Shown: piece after piece, positions 23,681 to 31,211 of the stretch
Numbering within the stretch: the stretch's first letter is position 1
How the letters are laid out: each line of letters opens with the position of its first letter
Source: Streptomyces sp. AC1-42W
GTDB taxonomy: Bacteria > Actinomycetota > Actinomycetes > Streptomycetales > Streptomycetaceae
NCBI RefSeq assembly: GCF_003248355.1
Contig: NZ_QKWY01000001.1
Location: 1,818,001-1,882,000 of the forward strand
Length of the DNA: 64,000 bases
Direction: 5' to 3'
The notes under the pieces: model-generated
Seen by the model: only the letters and a program-made list of their open reading frames with translations
Told to the model about the DNA's origin: nothing
Databases searched by the model: none
Made by a program: the position numbers and the translations under genes

Positions 23681-25459
23681 GACTCCGTTGGGGAATGCAG
23701 AAACGGGGCTGGTGGTCAGGCTGTCAGGGTGAGTGCGGCGAGGTGGGAGGTGCGTGTTGGGCCGAGGGGGGTGCCGTTCAGCCAGGCGTCGAGTCGGATG
23801 ATGTTGATGGCGGTGGCTGCGAGGACGTTGCCGAGGTGGGTCTTGCGTTGCCCGGTGTAGCGGGTGTGGCGGATGCCGGTGCGGCGGACGGCTTGCGAGA
23901 TCGTGCCCTCGACACCGGCCCGGATGTCGTACCGCTTCTTCCACTCCTCGGTTCGCTGTTCCCGGCGGCGCTGGTCGAGAACCTGCTGCTGCTCGCGGGG
24001 CAGCAGGGTGAGGCTTCGGCCCCACTTGCCGTTCGACGCCCTGGTGCACTTGTCCCGCACCGGACAGGCCGCGCAGTCCTGAGCGGTGAAGTGCACCCGC
24101 GAGACGGGTGTGCCGCTGCTCTTGCGCTGATCGGACCAGCTGGCACTGACCTTGCCCTGGGGGCAGACGGCCGTCTTGGCGTTCCAGTCGATGGTGAACG
24201 CGCTCTGTGTGAAGTGCTCGCCGTCATGGTTCTCGTGGCAGGTGTCCAGGCCGACCGGCCCCACCAGCTCGATCCCGTACTGGTCCCGGGCGGTGACGAT
24301 GTGCGCGGCGGTGACATAGCCGGCGTCCACGTCGTGTTCGTCGGGAAGCAACTCCCGTTGTCCCAGGCCCTGGTGGACGGCCTCGGTGATCTCGGTGTCG
24401 GCGACGGTGGCGTCCGTGGTGCAGACATGGGTGATCAGGTGCGGGGCGTCGGGTTCGCAGGTCTCGCTCAGGTGGGTCTTGTAGCCGCACCAGCCCGATC
24501 CCCGCTTCACGCCGTAGCGGGCGTCGGGGTCGTAGGGCGAGGAGAGCCGACGTCTGGCCGGCGGGAGGTCCTTGCCCTCCCGCCAGTGCACCCCCTCGCT
24601 GTCGCGGTGGTACTGCTCGACCCAGGCCCGGCGCAGGACCTGGACGGCCGGGATCTGCCGCAGCCAGGAGGGGGCCCCGGGGGCATGGACGGCCTCAAGG
24701 ACGGTGAAGCCGTCCCGGCCGACCTGCTCGGCCCACTGCGCGCGGACGTTCTCGCCCTTGGGGAACCGGTAGGAGTCGACCCGGGCGCCGTAGCGCTTGA
24801 CCCAGTCGGCGGTGACCAACCCGCTCAGCCAGTCCGGGGCAGCCACGGCCAGCGCCTCCAGCGCGGCGCGCAGGGTCTCGCCGACGAACTCCATCCGGTT
24901 CAGTGTCCGCACCGCCGCCAGCACATGGGTGGAGTCGGTGCGCTGACGGCCCCCCGACCGCAGCAGCCCAAGCGCGGAGATCCGCTCCAGGACCAGGTCC
25001 AGGGCTTTCTCCTCCAGGCCGTGCTCGATCAGTCGGACGCGGAAGTCGCTCAGGACAGAGAAGTCGAACCCGGGGTCGTCCAGTTCCAGGCCGAGGAGGA
25101 ACTTCCAGTCCATACGGGCCCGCACCTGGTCAGCGGCCTGCCGGTCGGTGAGCCCTTCTGCGTACTGCAGGACCGAGACCAGCGCCAGCGCGCCGGGCGA
25201 GACCGCCGGACGCCCCCGCTTCGCGAACGCCTCCGCGAAGGACCCGTCCTCGAACAGCGAGCCGAGAGCCTCGCGCACCCGCACCGCAAGCGTGCCCTTC
25301 GGGAACGCCGCCCGCACCACCCGAGCGGTCAGCTCCGGCACCCCACGGTCATCCCGGGACTCCAACGACACCCAGCCCACCCCTCGCTCCAACGAACAGA
25401 ACGATCATGCCAACCACAACGAGTCGACGACGCCAGTTTCTGCATTCCCCAACGGAGTC
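23681..25459 (-). mobile_element. IS1182-family insertion sequence inside the TnpB element
   Basis: A 1779-bp element with perfect 24-bp terminal inverted repeats beginning GACTCCGTTGGGG (23681-23704 and its complement 25436-25459). The 6-bp sequence CTTTAG flanks it directly on both sides (23675-23680, 25460-25465). Removing the element and one CTTTAG restores CCGCCCTTTAGGGCGG, a perfect hairpin at the right end of the TnpB element. It contains one complete transposase gene on the minus strand. Confidence 0.92.
23716..25392 (-). CDS. IS1182-family transposase
   Basis: A 558-residue DDE transposase. Family features in order: FLLGLELDDPGFDFSVLSDF, GRQRTDSTHVLAAVRTLNR with the first catalytic aspartate, a middle YDPDARYGVKRGSGWCGYK, TDATVADTEI, a cysteine cluster DCAACPVRDKCTR, and the C-terminal RAGVEGTISQAVRRTGIR with the glutamate, then GQRKTHLGNVLAATAINI. 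Length is normal and no stop interrupts it. The start is either TTG 25392 or GTG 25380, both in frame; the latter has GGAG seven bases upstream. The copy appears intact. Confidence 0.93.
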   Translation of the reverse strand: MERGVGWVSLESRDDRGVPELTARVVRAAFPKGTLAVRVREALGSLFEDGSFAEAFAKRGRPAVSPGALALVSVLQYAEGLTDRQAADQVRARMDWKFLLGLELDDPGFDFSVLSDFRVRLIEHGLEEKALDLVLERISALGLLRSGGRQRTDSTHVLAAVRTLNRMEFVGETLRAALEALAVAAPDWLSGLVTADWVKRYGARVDSYRFPKGENVRAQWAEQVGRDGFTVLEAVHAPGAPSWLRQIPAVQVLRRAWVEQYHRDSEGVHWREGKDLPPARRRLSSPYDPDARYGVKRGSGWCGYKTHLSETCEPDAPHLITHVCTTDATVADTEITEAVHQGLGQRELLPDEHDVDAGYVTAAHIVTARDQYGIELVGPVGLDTCHENHDGEHFTQSAFTIDWNAKTAVCPQGKVSASWSDQRKSSGTPVSRVHFTAQDCAACPVRDKCTRASNGKWGRSLTLLPREQQQVLDQRRREQRTEEWKKRYDIRAGVEGTISQAVRRTGIRHTRYTGQRKTHLGNVLAATAINIIRLDAWLNGTPLGPTRTSHLAALTLTA

Positions 25460-25482
25460 CTTTAGGGCGGAGAGGATGTCAA

Positions 25483-25659
25483 GCGGAGCTGATACGCGAG
25501 GGCGACCACACCTTCGAGGAACGCCAGGAACTGCTGGAGGCGACCCGCCGCGACGTGCGGACGCGGATCGCGGAGCTCCAGGACACCCTGGCCGTGCTGG
25601 ACTACAAGATCGACTTCTACGCGGGCGCCCGGCGGGCGCCGGAAGGAACCGGTGCCTGA
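25483..25659 (+). pseudogene. merR-type regulator, 3' fragment
   Basis: Fifty-eight codons plus stop that complete the MerR gene begun at 21889: AELIREGDHTFEERQELLEA followed by a coiled-coil with TRIAELQDTLAVLDYKIDFY, the antiparallel dimerisation helix of MerR proteins. No start codon with ribosome site precedes it inside the element. Its stop TGA overlaps the ATG of the aldo/keto reductase gene (TGATG), so in the intact locus the two genes were translationally coupled. Confidence 0.9.
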
Positions 25660-26675
25660 TGACGGACGACAAGATCGCCACCGCGGAGCTCGGCAGGGGC
25701 GGCCCGCGGGTCGGGGTCCAGGGCCTCGGCTGCATGGGCATCAGCGAGTTCTACGGCGACACCGACGAGGTTTCGGCCCGCGAGACGCTGGAATCGGCGC
25801 TGGAGGTGGGCGTCACCCTCTTCGACACCGCCGACATCTACGGCAGCGGTGCCAACGAGACCTTCCTCGCGCCGTTCGTCGGGGCGCACCGCGACGAGAT
25901 CACCCTCGCCACCAAGTTCGGCATCGAGCGGCGCGAGGCCGACCCGGACTACCGGGGCGTCAACAACCACGCCGCCTACATCCGCACAGCCGTCGAGGCC
26001 AGCCTGCGCCGGCTCGGCACCGAGGTCATCGACCTCTACTACATGCACCGCCACGACCCGGCCGTCCCGTTCGCCGAGTCCGTCGGCACCATGGCCGAGC
26101 TGGTGAAGGAGGGCAAGGTCAGGCAGCTCGGGCTCAGCGAGGTCACCGGAGCCGAACTGCGCGAGGCGTACGCGGTGCACCCCATCGCCGCCCTCCAGTC
26201 CGAGTGGTCCCTCTTCAGCCGCGACGTGGAGCGCAGCGCGGTGGCGGCCGCGGCCGACCTGGGCGTCACGGTCGTGCCGTACTCGCCGCTGGGCCGGGGC
26301 TTCCTCACCGGGTCCTTCGCGGACGCGGGCAAGGAGCTGTCGCAGGGCGACTTCCGCGCCTCGCAGCCCCGGATGACCGGCGAGAACGCGAAGACCAACG
26401 CGGCCCTCCTGGAACCGGTCCGCACGATCGCCGCCGCGCACGGCGCGACCGCGGGGCAGATCGCGCTCGCCTGGGTCCAGCAGCGCGCCCGGGTCCACGG
26501 GATCGCCGTCGTCCCGATCCCCGGCACCCGCAGGAGCCACCGCCTCCGGGAGAACGCGGCCGCCACCCGCATCACGCTCACCGACGACGAACTGGCCCTC
26601 CTCGAACCGATCGCCGGCCGGGTCGCCGGCGACCGCTACCCGGACATGAGCCTGACCGCGCTCGCCCGCGAGTAG
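25659..26675 (+). CDS. Aldo/keto reductase
   Basis: A 338-residue NADPH-dependent (alpha/beta)8-barrel reductase of the AKR13/YakC type. Catalytic set: FDTADIYGSGANE (aspartate and tyrosine), TLATKFG (lysine) and YYMHRHDP (histidine); the NADP site near the C-terminus includes PIPGTRRSHRLREN. ATG 25659 overlaps the merR stop, so it was the second gene of a merR-AKR operon. The insertion of 3.3 kb in merR now separates it from the original promoter, and its expression may depend on read-through or a new promoter. Substrate unknown. Confidence 0.92.
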   Translation: MTDDKIATAELGRGGPRVGVQGLGCMGISEFYGDTDEVSARETLESALEVGVTLFDTADIYGSGANETFLAPFVGAHRDEITLATKFGIERREADPDYRGVNNHAAYIRTAVEASLRRLGTEVIDLYYMHRHDPAVPFAESVGTMAELVKEGKVRQLGLSEVTGAELREAYAVHPIAALQSEWSLFSRDVERSAVAAAADLGVTVVPYSPLGRGFLTGSFADAGKELSQGDFRASQPRMTGENAKTNAALLEPVRTIAAAHGATAGQIALAWVQQRARVHGIAVVPIPGTRRSHRLRENAAATRITLTDDELALLEPIAGRVAGDRYPDMSLTALARE

Positions 26676-27164
26676 CGGCCGCGCGGACCGGCTGCGGGTG
26701 CCTTGGCCGGTCGGGTCGCGAGCCGCGGGACGGATGCGTACCGACAGCGGAGCGCGAGCCCGTACGGCGTCGGAGGGCGGTGGCCGCGGAACCAACGAGC
26801 TCGCCGGTCGGGCGCGGCTTCGGCGGTGGCGGGCCGGCCGCGTGTGTGCGGGGTGGGTGGGCGGCGCCCGGTCCGGTCGACTCCCGGGCCGGTCCTGCGG
26901 GGAGCGGTATTCGGACATTTTCTGCGGGCGGTTGGTGAGATGCGCTTCGAACCGCCGTATTTCCCGTGCTTCGGGATGACGGCCCCTCGGGCTCGATGAC
27001 GGCGCCGCACCGGCAAGGCGCATGACGGTGTATCGCCGATCCCCTGCCCGGCAAAATCCGGCCATAGCAAGGGAGTGCGTTGACAGTGATTGATATGCCC
27101 ACAACAATTCCACAGGTTTCGCGAGTCCTCTTCACAACTTCTCCCGAAAGGAAGGTGGTTCTCA
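26676..27164 (+). promoter_or_regulatory. Non-coding region with promoter for the lectin gene
   Basis: No convincing gene in these 489 bases. The left half is GC-rich without structure I can name. At the right, TTGACA (27080-27085) is followed after 17 bases by AACAAT (27103-27108), a near-consensus promoter 57 bases upstream of the lectin start, and AAAGGAAGG (27148-27156) is its ribosome site. Confidence 0.65.
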
Positions 27165-27890
27165 GTGAGACGTGTTCCGAGACGCGCATCGTCGATGTTG
27201 ATGACGATCCTGATGGCCGTGTTCGCGGCCCTGACCCTCCCGGCCACCGCCCACGCGGCAAGCCCTGGTAACTGCTCGCCGCACCGTAACGGTCCCGTCG
27301 GCTCCGTCTCGTGCACCGGGGTGTCGCCGGGCACGATGTGGCGTACCGAGATCGGCTGCTTCTATGTGGTCAACGGATGGCCCGTGGAATACGAGGCCTT
27401 CGGCGGGGTGGTCACGGGCAACGGAACGTCGACCGGCCTGTGCTCCCAGCCCGGCTCGTATGCCGGCAATCTGCTCCGTGCCGTGGTCGTGGGTGTCCAG
27501 GGCAGCCAGGGGCGGCTCGTCGGATACGGCGGCAAGTGCGTGGATATCCGCAAGTCGAGGACGACGGTTGCCACGCCCGTCCAGATCTACAACTGCAACG
27601 GCACCGGCGCCCAGTGGTGGACTCTCGGATCGGACCACACCGTGAGGGGGCTCGGCAAGTGCCTGAACGTCGTGTGGGCGGGCACCGCGAACGGGACCAA
27701 GGTGGAGATCTACGACTGTCTGTCCGACAGCCTCAGTGAGCAGTGGATTCCCCAGGCCAACGGGTCGCTGAAGAACGTCAACTCCGGCAAGTGCCTTACT
27801 GACCCCGGTTTCAGCACCGCCGACAGCACCCAGTTGGTCATCTGGGACTGCAATGGTCTCGCCAATCAGAAGTGGGTACTGACCCCCTGA
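27165..27890 (+). CDS. Secreted ricin-type (beta-trefoil) lectin domain protein
   Basis: A 241-residue exported protein. Residues 1-32 are a signal peptide: VRRVPRRASS basic start, hydrophobic core, cleavage after ATAHA. The region from about 115 to the end is a ricin B-type beta-trefoil with three repeats, each with a GKC and a Q-x-W-like motif (AQWWTLG, EQWIP, QKWVLTP). Such domains bind galactose, xylan or similar sugars. There is no catalytic domain; the first 80 mature residues, rich in cysteine and glycine, are unassigned. GTG 27165 is chosen for its ribosome site and for the signal peptide. Confidence 0.85.
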   Translation: MRRVPRRASSMLMTILMAVFAALTLPATAHAASPGNCSPHRNGPVGSVSCTGVSPGTMWRTEIGCFYVVNGWPVEYEAFGGVVTGNGTSTGLCSQPGSYAGNLLRAVVVGVQGSQGRLVGYGGKCVDIRKSRTTVATPVQIYNCNGTGAQWWTLGSDHTVRGLGKCLNVVWAGTANGTKVEIYDCLSDSLSEQWIPQANGSLKNVNSGKCLTDPGFSTADSTQLVIWDCNGLANQKWVLTP

Positions 27891-27957
27891 CGCACTCAGC
27901 CGGGATCCGGAACGCATCGCCGTCGAGGACACGAAGCCCGGCGCGGGACAACAATGA

Positions 27958-27995
27958 GGAAGCGGCCCACGCCTGATTCGGCGCGGGTCGCTTCC
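27958..27995 (+). terminator. Hairpin terminator after the lectin gene
   Basis: GGAAGCG (27958-27964 region) pairs with CGCTTCC (27989-27995), extended inward by GCCC/GGGT and CGCC/GGCG with a mismatch and a 6-base loop. It lies 68 bases after the lectin stop and before the converging DUF4429 gene. Confidence 0.65.
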
Positions 27996-28047
27996 GCGCG
28001 CACGGGCGCGGGGCCCGCTATCGGCTCGGTCATGGGCGGGACGGCCG

Positions 28048-29007
28048 TTACAGCTCGGCGAGGAGCTGCGCCTTCTTCGCGCTGAACTCCTCGTCGGTCA
28101 CCAGGCCGGCCCGGTGCAGCTCACCGAGGTGATGGATGCGCTCCGCGATGTCCGCCGGGTCGCGCCGGGCGACAGCGGCGGTGGCGTGGGGCGCGGTGAG
28201 CGGGGGCCCGGACTGTTTCCTGCGTACGGATTCCAGTACGGCCGCCGCGAAGGGCAGCGACTCGTGGACCGGGCCGTAGCCGAGCCCGAAGATCACCGCG
28301 GCGGGGTCCTGGTCGGCGCGCGCGGGCCGGGGTATCACCGGTTGGACGCCCGTCGCCGTGCCGGACCGCGGCCCGCCGCCGGACGCGGGCCCGGTGAGCC
28401 CGCCGGACGCGGGCCCCAGCGGGTCGGAGCCCTTGGGCAGCAGTCGCAGATAGCCCTCGAAGCCCTCCGGCGAGCGCCACTCGACCCCGCACAGGTCCGT
28501 GACCGGAAACGTCTGGTCGCCGGCCTTCCACTTCTCGGAGGACGCGCCCGTCCAGAACCAGCGGAAGGAGATCCGCTCGCCGTCGAAGCCCGCCCGGCCG
28601 TCGTACGCCTTGAACTGCATCGGGGCCTCGGGGGCGGCGACCAGGAAGCGGTCGGCGGGCCGGGCCGCGTCCCCGCCGAGACAGGCCCGCAGTTCGTCCG
28701 CGTAGTACTCCGCGAGGGTCTCGCGGGCGGCGGGCAGGACCAGCCGGTAGGGGTCGCAGCCGTCCTTCAACTGCCCGGCGGCGGCCTCCAGGAGGGGATC
28801 GGCGCCGGGGCGCGGCACGGCACGCAGCACCACGGTGCCCCGCCTGCCCGGAGTCAGCGTCACCGACGACAGCGCCGCGTGCGGGATGCGGCGCTCGCGG
28901 AGGCTCTGGAGGAGTCTCGGCGTGCGGATGCCCCGTTCGTAGCGGATGAGCACGGAGTCGGTGTCGAACTCCCAGGTGGCATGAATTCCGGCCAGCACAT
29001 CACCCAT
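28048..29007 (-). CDS. DUF4429 protein with C-terminal SHOCT motif
   Basis: A 319-residue protein. Two DUF4429 units are likely: the first starts at HATWEFDTDSVLIRYERG, the second at FKAYDGRAGFDGERISFRWF. The C-terminal 35 residues, IHHLGELHRAGLVTDEEFSAKKAQLL, are a SHOCT helix pair, common at the ends of oligomeric or membrane-associated proteins. A Gly/Pro-rich linker separates them. Its function is unknown; in some actinobacteria DUF4429 proteins resemble PH-like domains. ATG 29007 (MGDVLAGIHATW) is chosen as the common family start. Confidence 0.85.
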   Translation of the reverse strand: MGDVLAGIHATWEFDTDSVLIRYERGIRTPRLLQSLRERRIPHAALSSVTLTPGRRGTVVLRAVPRPGADPLLEAAAGQLKDGCDPYRLVLPAARETLAEYYADELRACLGGDAARPADRFLVAAPEAPMQFKAYDGRAGFDGERISFRWFWTGASSEKWKAGDQTFPVTDLCGVEWRSPEGFEGYLRLLPKGSDPLGPASGGLTGPASGGGPRSGTATGVQPVIPRPARADQDPAAVIFGLGYGPVHESLPFAAAVLESVRRKQSGPPLTAPHATAAVARRDPADIAERIHHLGELHRAGLVTDEEFSAKKAQLLAEL

Positions 29008-29095
29008 GGGCCTCATCGTATGCGGCACTTACCCGCCCCGTCCCCTCTCCGAAGCGACCGCTTCCGGCCATCGGAGGCGGTTTTCTCTACGCGCG

Positions 29096-30307
29096 TCAGG
29101 CAGGCGCGTCGGCGTACACCCCGGCGTTGCAGGAGTTGTCGGCGGACGCGCAGGTCACCGACGTGTACGCGCCCACGCCGATGGCGGCGAAGTTGTCGAG
29201 GCTCTCGGTGCCGGGCACGAAGTAGCCGCTGTGGCCGATCGCCCCGTCCGCCGAGACGACGCGGGCGCCGAAGCCCCGGTCCACCGGGTCGGCGCCGTGG
29301 CCCAGGCCGCCGATCTCCAGGTTCGGCACGTCCTCGATCCAGTCGCCGCTGTCGCGCATCGCCCACACATGCGCCCGGGTGTGCAGTTCGGCGGTGTTGT
29401 CCGCCCGCATGCCGGGGCTGCCGGCCACCGCGATGTCCGCCACCCGGCCGGGCAGCCTGCTCGCGGCGACCCCGCACAGGACGGAGCCGTAGCTGTGGCA
29501 GAACAGCGAGACGGGCGCGGGGCCCGGCAGCGCCCGGACCAGCGCGTCCAGCCGGACCGCCCCGCGTTCGGCCAGGGTGCCGGTCGCGGCGTCCATCCCG
29601 ATGCCCACCGGCGTGGTGTAGTCGGCCCAGGCGATCACGGCGGTGCGCACCCCGGGGTCCGCGGCGCGCTCGGCGGCGTACAGCGCTCGGGCCATGCCGA
29701 CGGGCGCGGCGTTGACCTTCGCGCCGGTGCGTTCCAGGGTCAGCAGGCCGGTGTCCACGCCGGGCACGACGAGCGAGATGCGCCCGGCCCGGTCGAGGTC
29801 GCCGAAGACCTCGGCGGCCAGCCCGCGCCCGGACGGGTCGAACGCCAGGAAGTGCCGGTCCCGGCCGAGCATCGAGCGGAAGCGGTCCAGGCGCTGCTGG
29901 GCGCGGGCGCGGCCGGTGGGGGAGAGCCTGGTGTCGTGGACGCGCTCGCGCTCGACCGCGCTCGCCCGCACGATCGCCCGCCGGTTCGCCCGGTAACGGG
30001 TGGTGACCGGGGCGCCGTTGAGGTTGCCGACCACCAGCGGGTAGGTGTCGGCGAGGTGGTCGCGCTGCGCGGCGGTCAGCGTGCCGAAGAAGTACGCCAG
30101 CTTGTACGGCGGGGCCGCGGCGTCGGGCAGCGGCCGGCCCGCTATCGATCCCTTGGCCCAGGCGGCCAGCGCGAGCGCGCGGCCGTCGGTGGAACGCTGA
30201 TGGCGTACGGCGGTCCAGCCGGTGGTCGCGAGCATCACGAAGACGACCGCCAGGGCGAGCAGCGCGCGCCAGGCGGTGAGCGTGGGGGAGGAATCGAAGG
30301 AAGTCAC
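29096..30307 (-). CDS. DUF1023 family alpha/beta hydrolase, membrane-anchored
   Basis: A 403-residue protein with one N-terminal hydrophobic anchor (ALLALAVVFVMLATTGW, about residues 16-32) and an extracytoplasmic alpha/beta hydrolase domain. The nucleophile elbow is LFCHSYGSVLCG (GxSxG-like with serine), and the strand before it, PVSLFCHS, and the ISLVVPGVDT segment match DUF1023 proteins of actinobacteria. The C-terminus has HSGYFV with the likely catalytic histidine. Substrate unknown. GTG 30307 has AGGGTGG upstream. A 10-pair hairpin (29058-29082 region) follows the stop and could terminate the transcript. Confidence 0.85.
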   Translation of the reverse strand: MTSFDSSPTLTAWRALLALAVVFVMLATTGWTAVRHQRSTDGRALALAAWAKGSIAGRPLPDAAAPPYKLAYFFGTLTAAQRDHLADTYPLVVGNLNGAPVTTRYRANRRAIVRASAVERERVHDTRLSPTGRARAQQRLDRFRSMLGRDRHFLAFDPSGRGLAAEVFGDLDRAGRISLVVPGVDTGLLTLERTGAKVNAAPVGMARALYAAERAADPGVRTAVIAWADYTTPVGIGMDAATGTLAERGAVRLDALVRALPGPAPVSLFCHSYGSVLCGVAASRLPGRVADIAVAGSPGMRADNTAELHTRAHVWAMRDSGDWIEDVPNLEIGGLGHGADPVDRGFGARVVSADGAIGHSGYFVPGTESLDNFAAIGVGAYTSVTCASADNSCNAGVYADAPA

Positions 30308-30437
30308 TCCGGACCACCCTAGGAGACGCACGGGGCCGGTTCGGGAGCGGGGTGACGCACATCACCCGACTGTGCGGAATGACACGGCGATCGCCTCACG
30401 CTGCGTGCGTGGGCGGCGCTTGTACGTTGGTGGCGCT

Positions 30438-31094
30438 CTACGGTGCGCGCCAGTCCCCGGCGAGGGCCGGGGTGAGCGCGTCGAGGTAGGTCTCGGTCAG
30501 CGTGCGGAGCGAATCCATCCCGGCGTCCCGCCCCTGGCCCCACAGTTGGCCGGCCGCCCGCGTCACGCCGGAGAAGGCGGCGACCGCGACCCGGGGGCGC
30601 GGGTCGCGGGCCATGTCCAGCCCCTCGCGCCCCGCGATCAGTTCGGCGATCCGGTTCTCCAGCTGGATGCCGCGGTGCAGATGGACGGCGAGCAGCGACG
30701 GGGTGGACTCGATCATCCGGTAGGCCCGCATGTGGAGTTCGACCGGGATGATGGACTCCACGGTCGCTCCGATATCGTTCCAGGCGCACAGCACGGCCTG
30801 GCGCATGGCTTCGAACGGGGCCTCACCGGCGGGCCGTTGGCGCAGTTCGGAGAGGAAGTGCGACTCCACCATGTCCTGCACGGCGAAGACGACGGCCTCC
30901 TTGCCCGCGAAGTAGCGGAAGAAGGTGCGCTGGGAGACCTCGACCGCGTCGGTGATCTCGTCGACGGTGGTCTCCTCGTACCCGTGGGTGGTGAAGAGTT
31001 CGAGGGCGGCGACGAGCAGCGCGTCGCGGGTACGCCGCTTCTTGCGCTCGCGCAGCCCCGTCGGGAGGGCCGCGGACGGCTGCCCTTCGGTCAC
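30438..31094 (-). CDS. TetR-family repressor
   Basis: A 218-residue regulator with an N-terminal HTH (RTRDALLVAALELFTTHGYEETTVDEITDAVEVSQRTFFRYFAGKE) and a helical ligand-binding C-terminal domain of the type found in the MftR/AcrR-like group. GTG 31094 is preceded by AGAGGA. It is divergent from a DHA2-type efflux gene; the 117-base gap contains two inverted repeats, so it most likely represses the pump and itself until an effector binds. Confidence 0.9.
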   Translation of the reverse strand: MTEGQPSAALPTGLRERKKRRTRDALLVAALELFTTHGYEETTVDEITDAVEVSQRTFFRYFAGKEAVVFAVQDMVESHFLSELRQRPAGEAPFEAMRQAVLCAWNDIGATVESIIPVELHMRAYRMIESTPSLLAVHLHRGIQLENRIAELIAGREGLDMARDPRPRVAVAAFSGVTRAAGQLWGQGRDAGMDSLRTLTETYLDALTPALAGDWRAP

Positions 31095-31148
31095 TGAACT
31101 GGTCCTCTTTTCCCTGCTTTGTCCAGCTCAGCCTACCTGTGAGCTACG

Positions 31149-31204
31149 TGACAGTTACCGAATAGTGAAATGGTTTGTCAACTGTCAGCGGCTGACACTA
31201 ATCT
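31149..31204 (+). promoter_or_regulatory. Efflux pump promoter with candidate TetR operators
   Basis: TTGTCA (31175-31180) and TAATCT (31199-31204), 18 bases apart, form a promoter for the MFS gene. Inside the spacer lies the perfect inverted repeat TGTCAGCGGCTGACA (31183-31197). A second, wider repeat is TGACAGTT (31149-31156) with AACTGTCA (31180-31187). With the -10 ending 7 bases before the ATG at 31212, transcription probably starts at or next to the start codon. Confidence 0.7.
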
Positions 31205-31211
31205 CGCGCGT

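Larger units (their letters stand above)
22174..25482 (+). mobile_element. IS605-type TnpB element without TnpA, inserted in merR
   Basis: Boundaries are set by the reconstructed merR reading frame: the element begins CGGTCCTATTCG at 22174 and ends GGATGTCAA at 25482. Near the left end GCACCGGGCTTCGGCCCGGTG forms a hairpin, as IS200/IS605 ends do. Content: a small ribbon-helix-helix gene (leftward), tnpB (rightward), no tnpA, and a 1779-bp IS1182-family element inserted just after the tnpB stop. Without the latter the element is about 1.52 kb. From memory, an ending in a CCGCCCTTTAGGGCGG hairpin followed by GGATGTCAA is common to Streptomyces TnpB elements. Confidence 0.88.
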
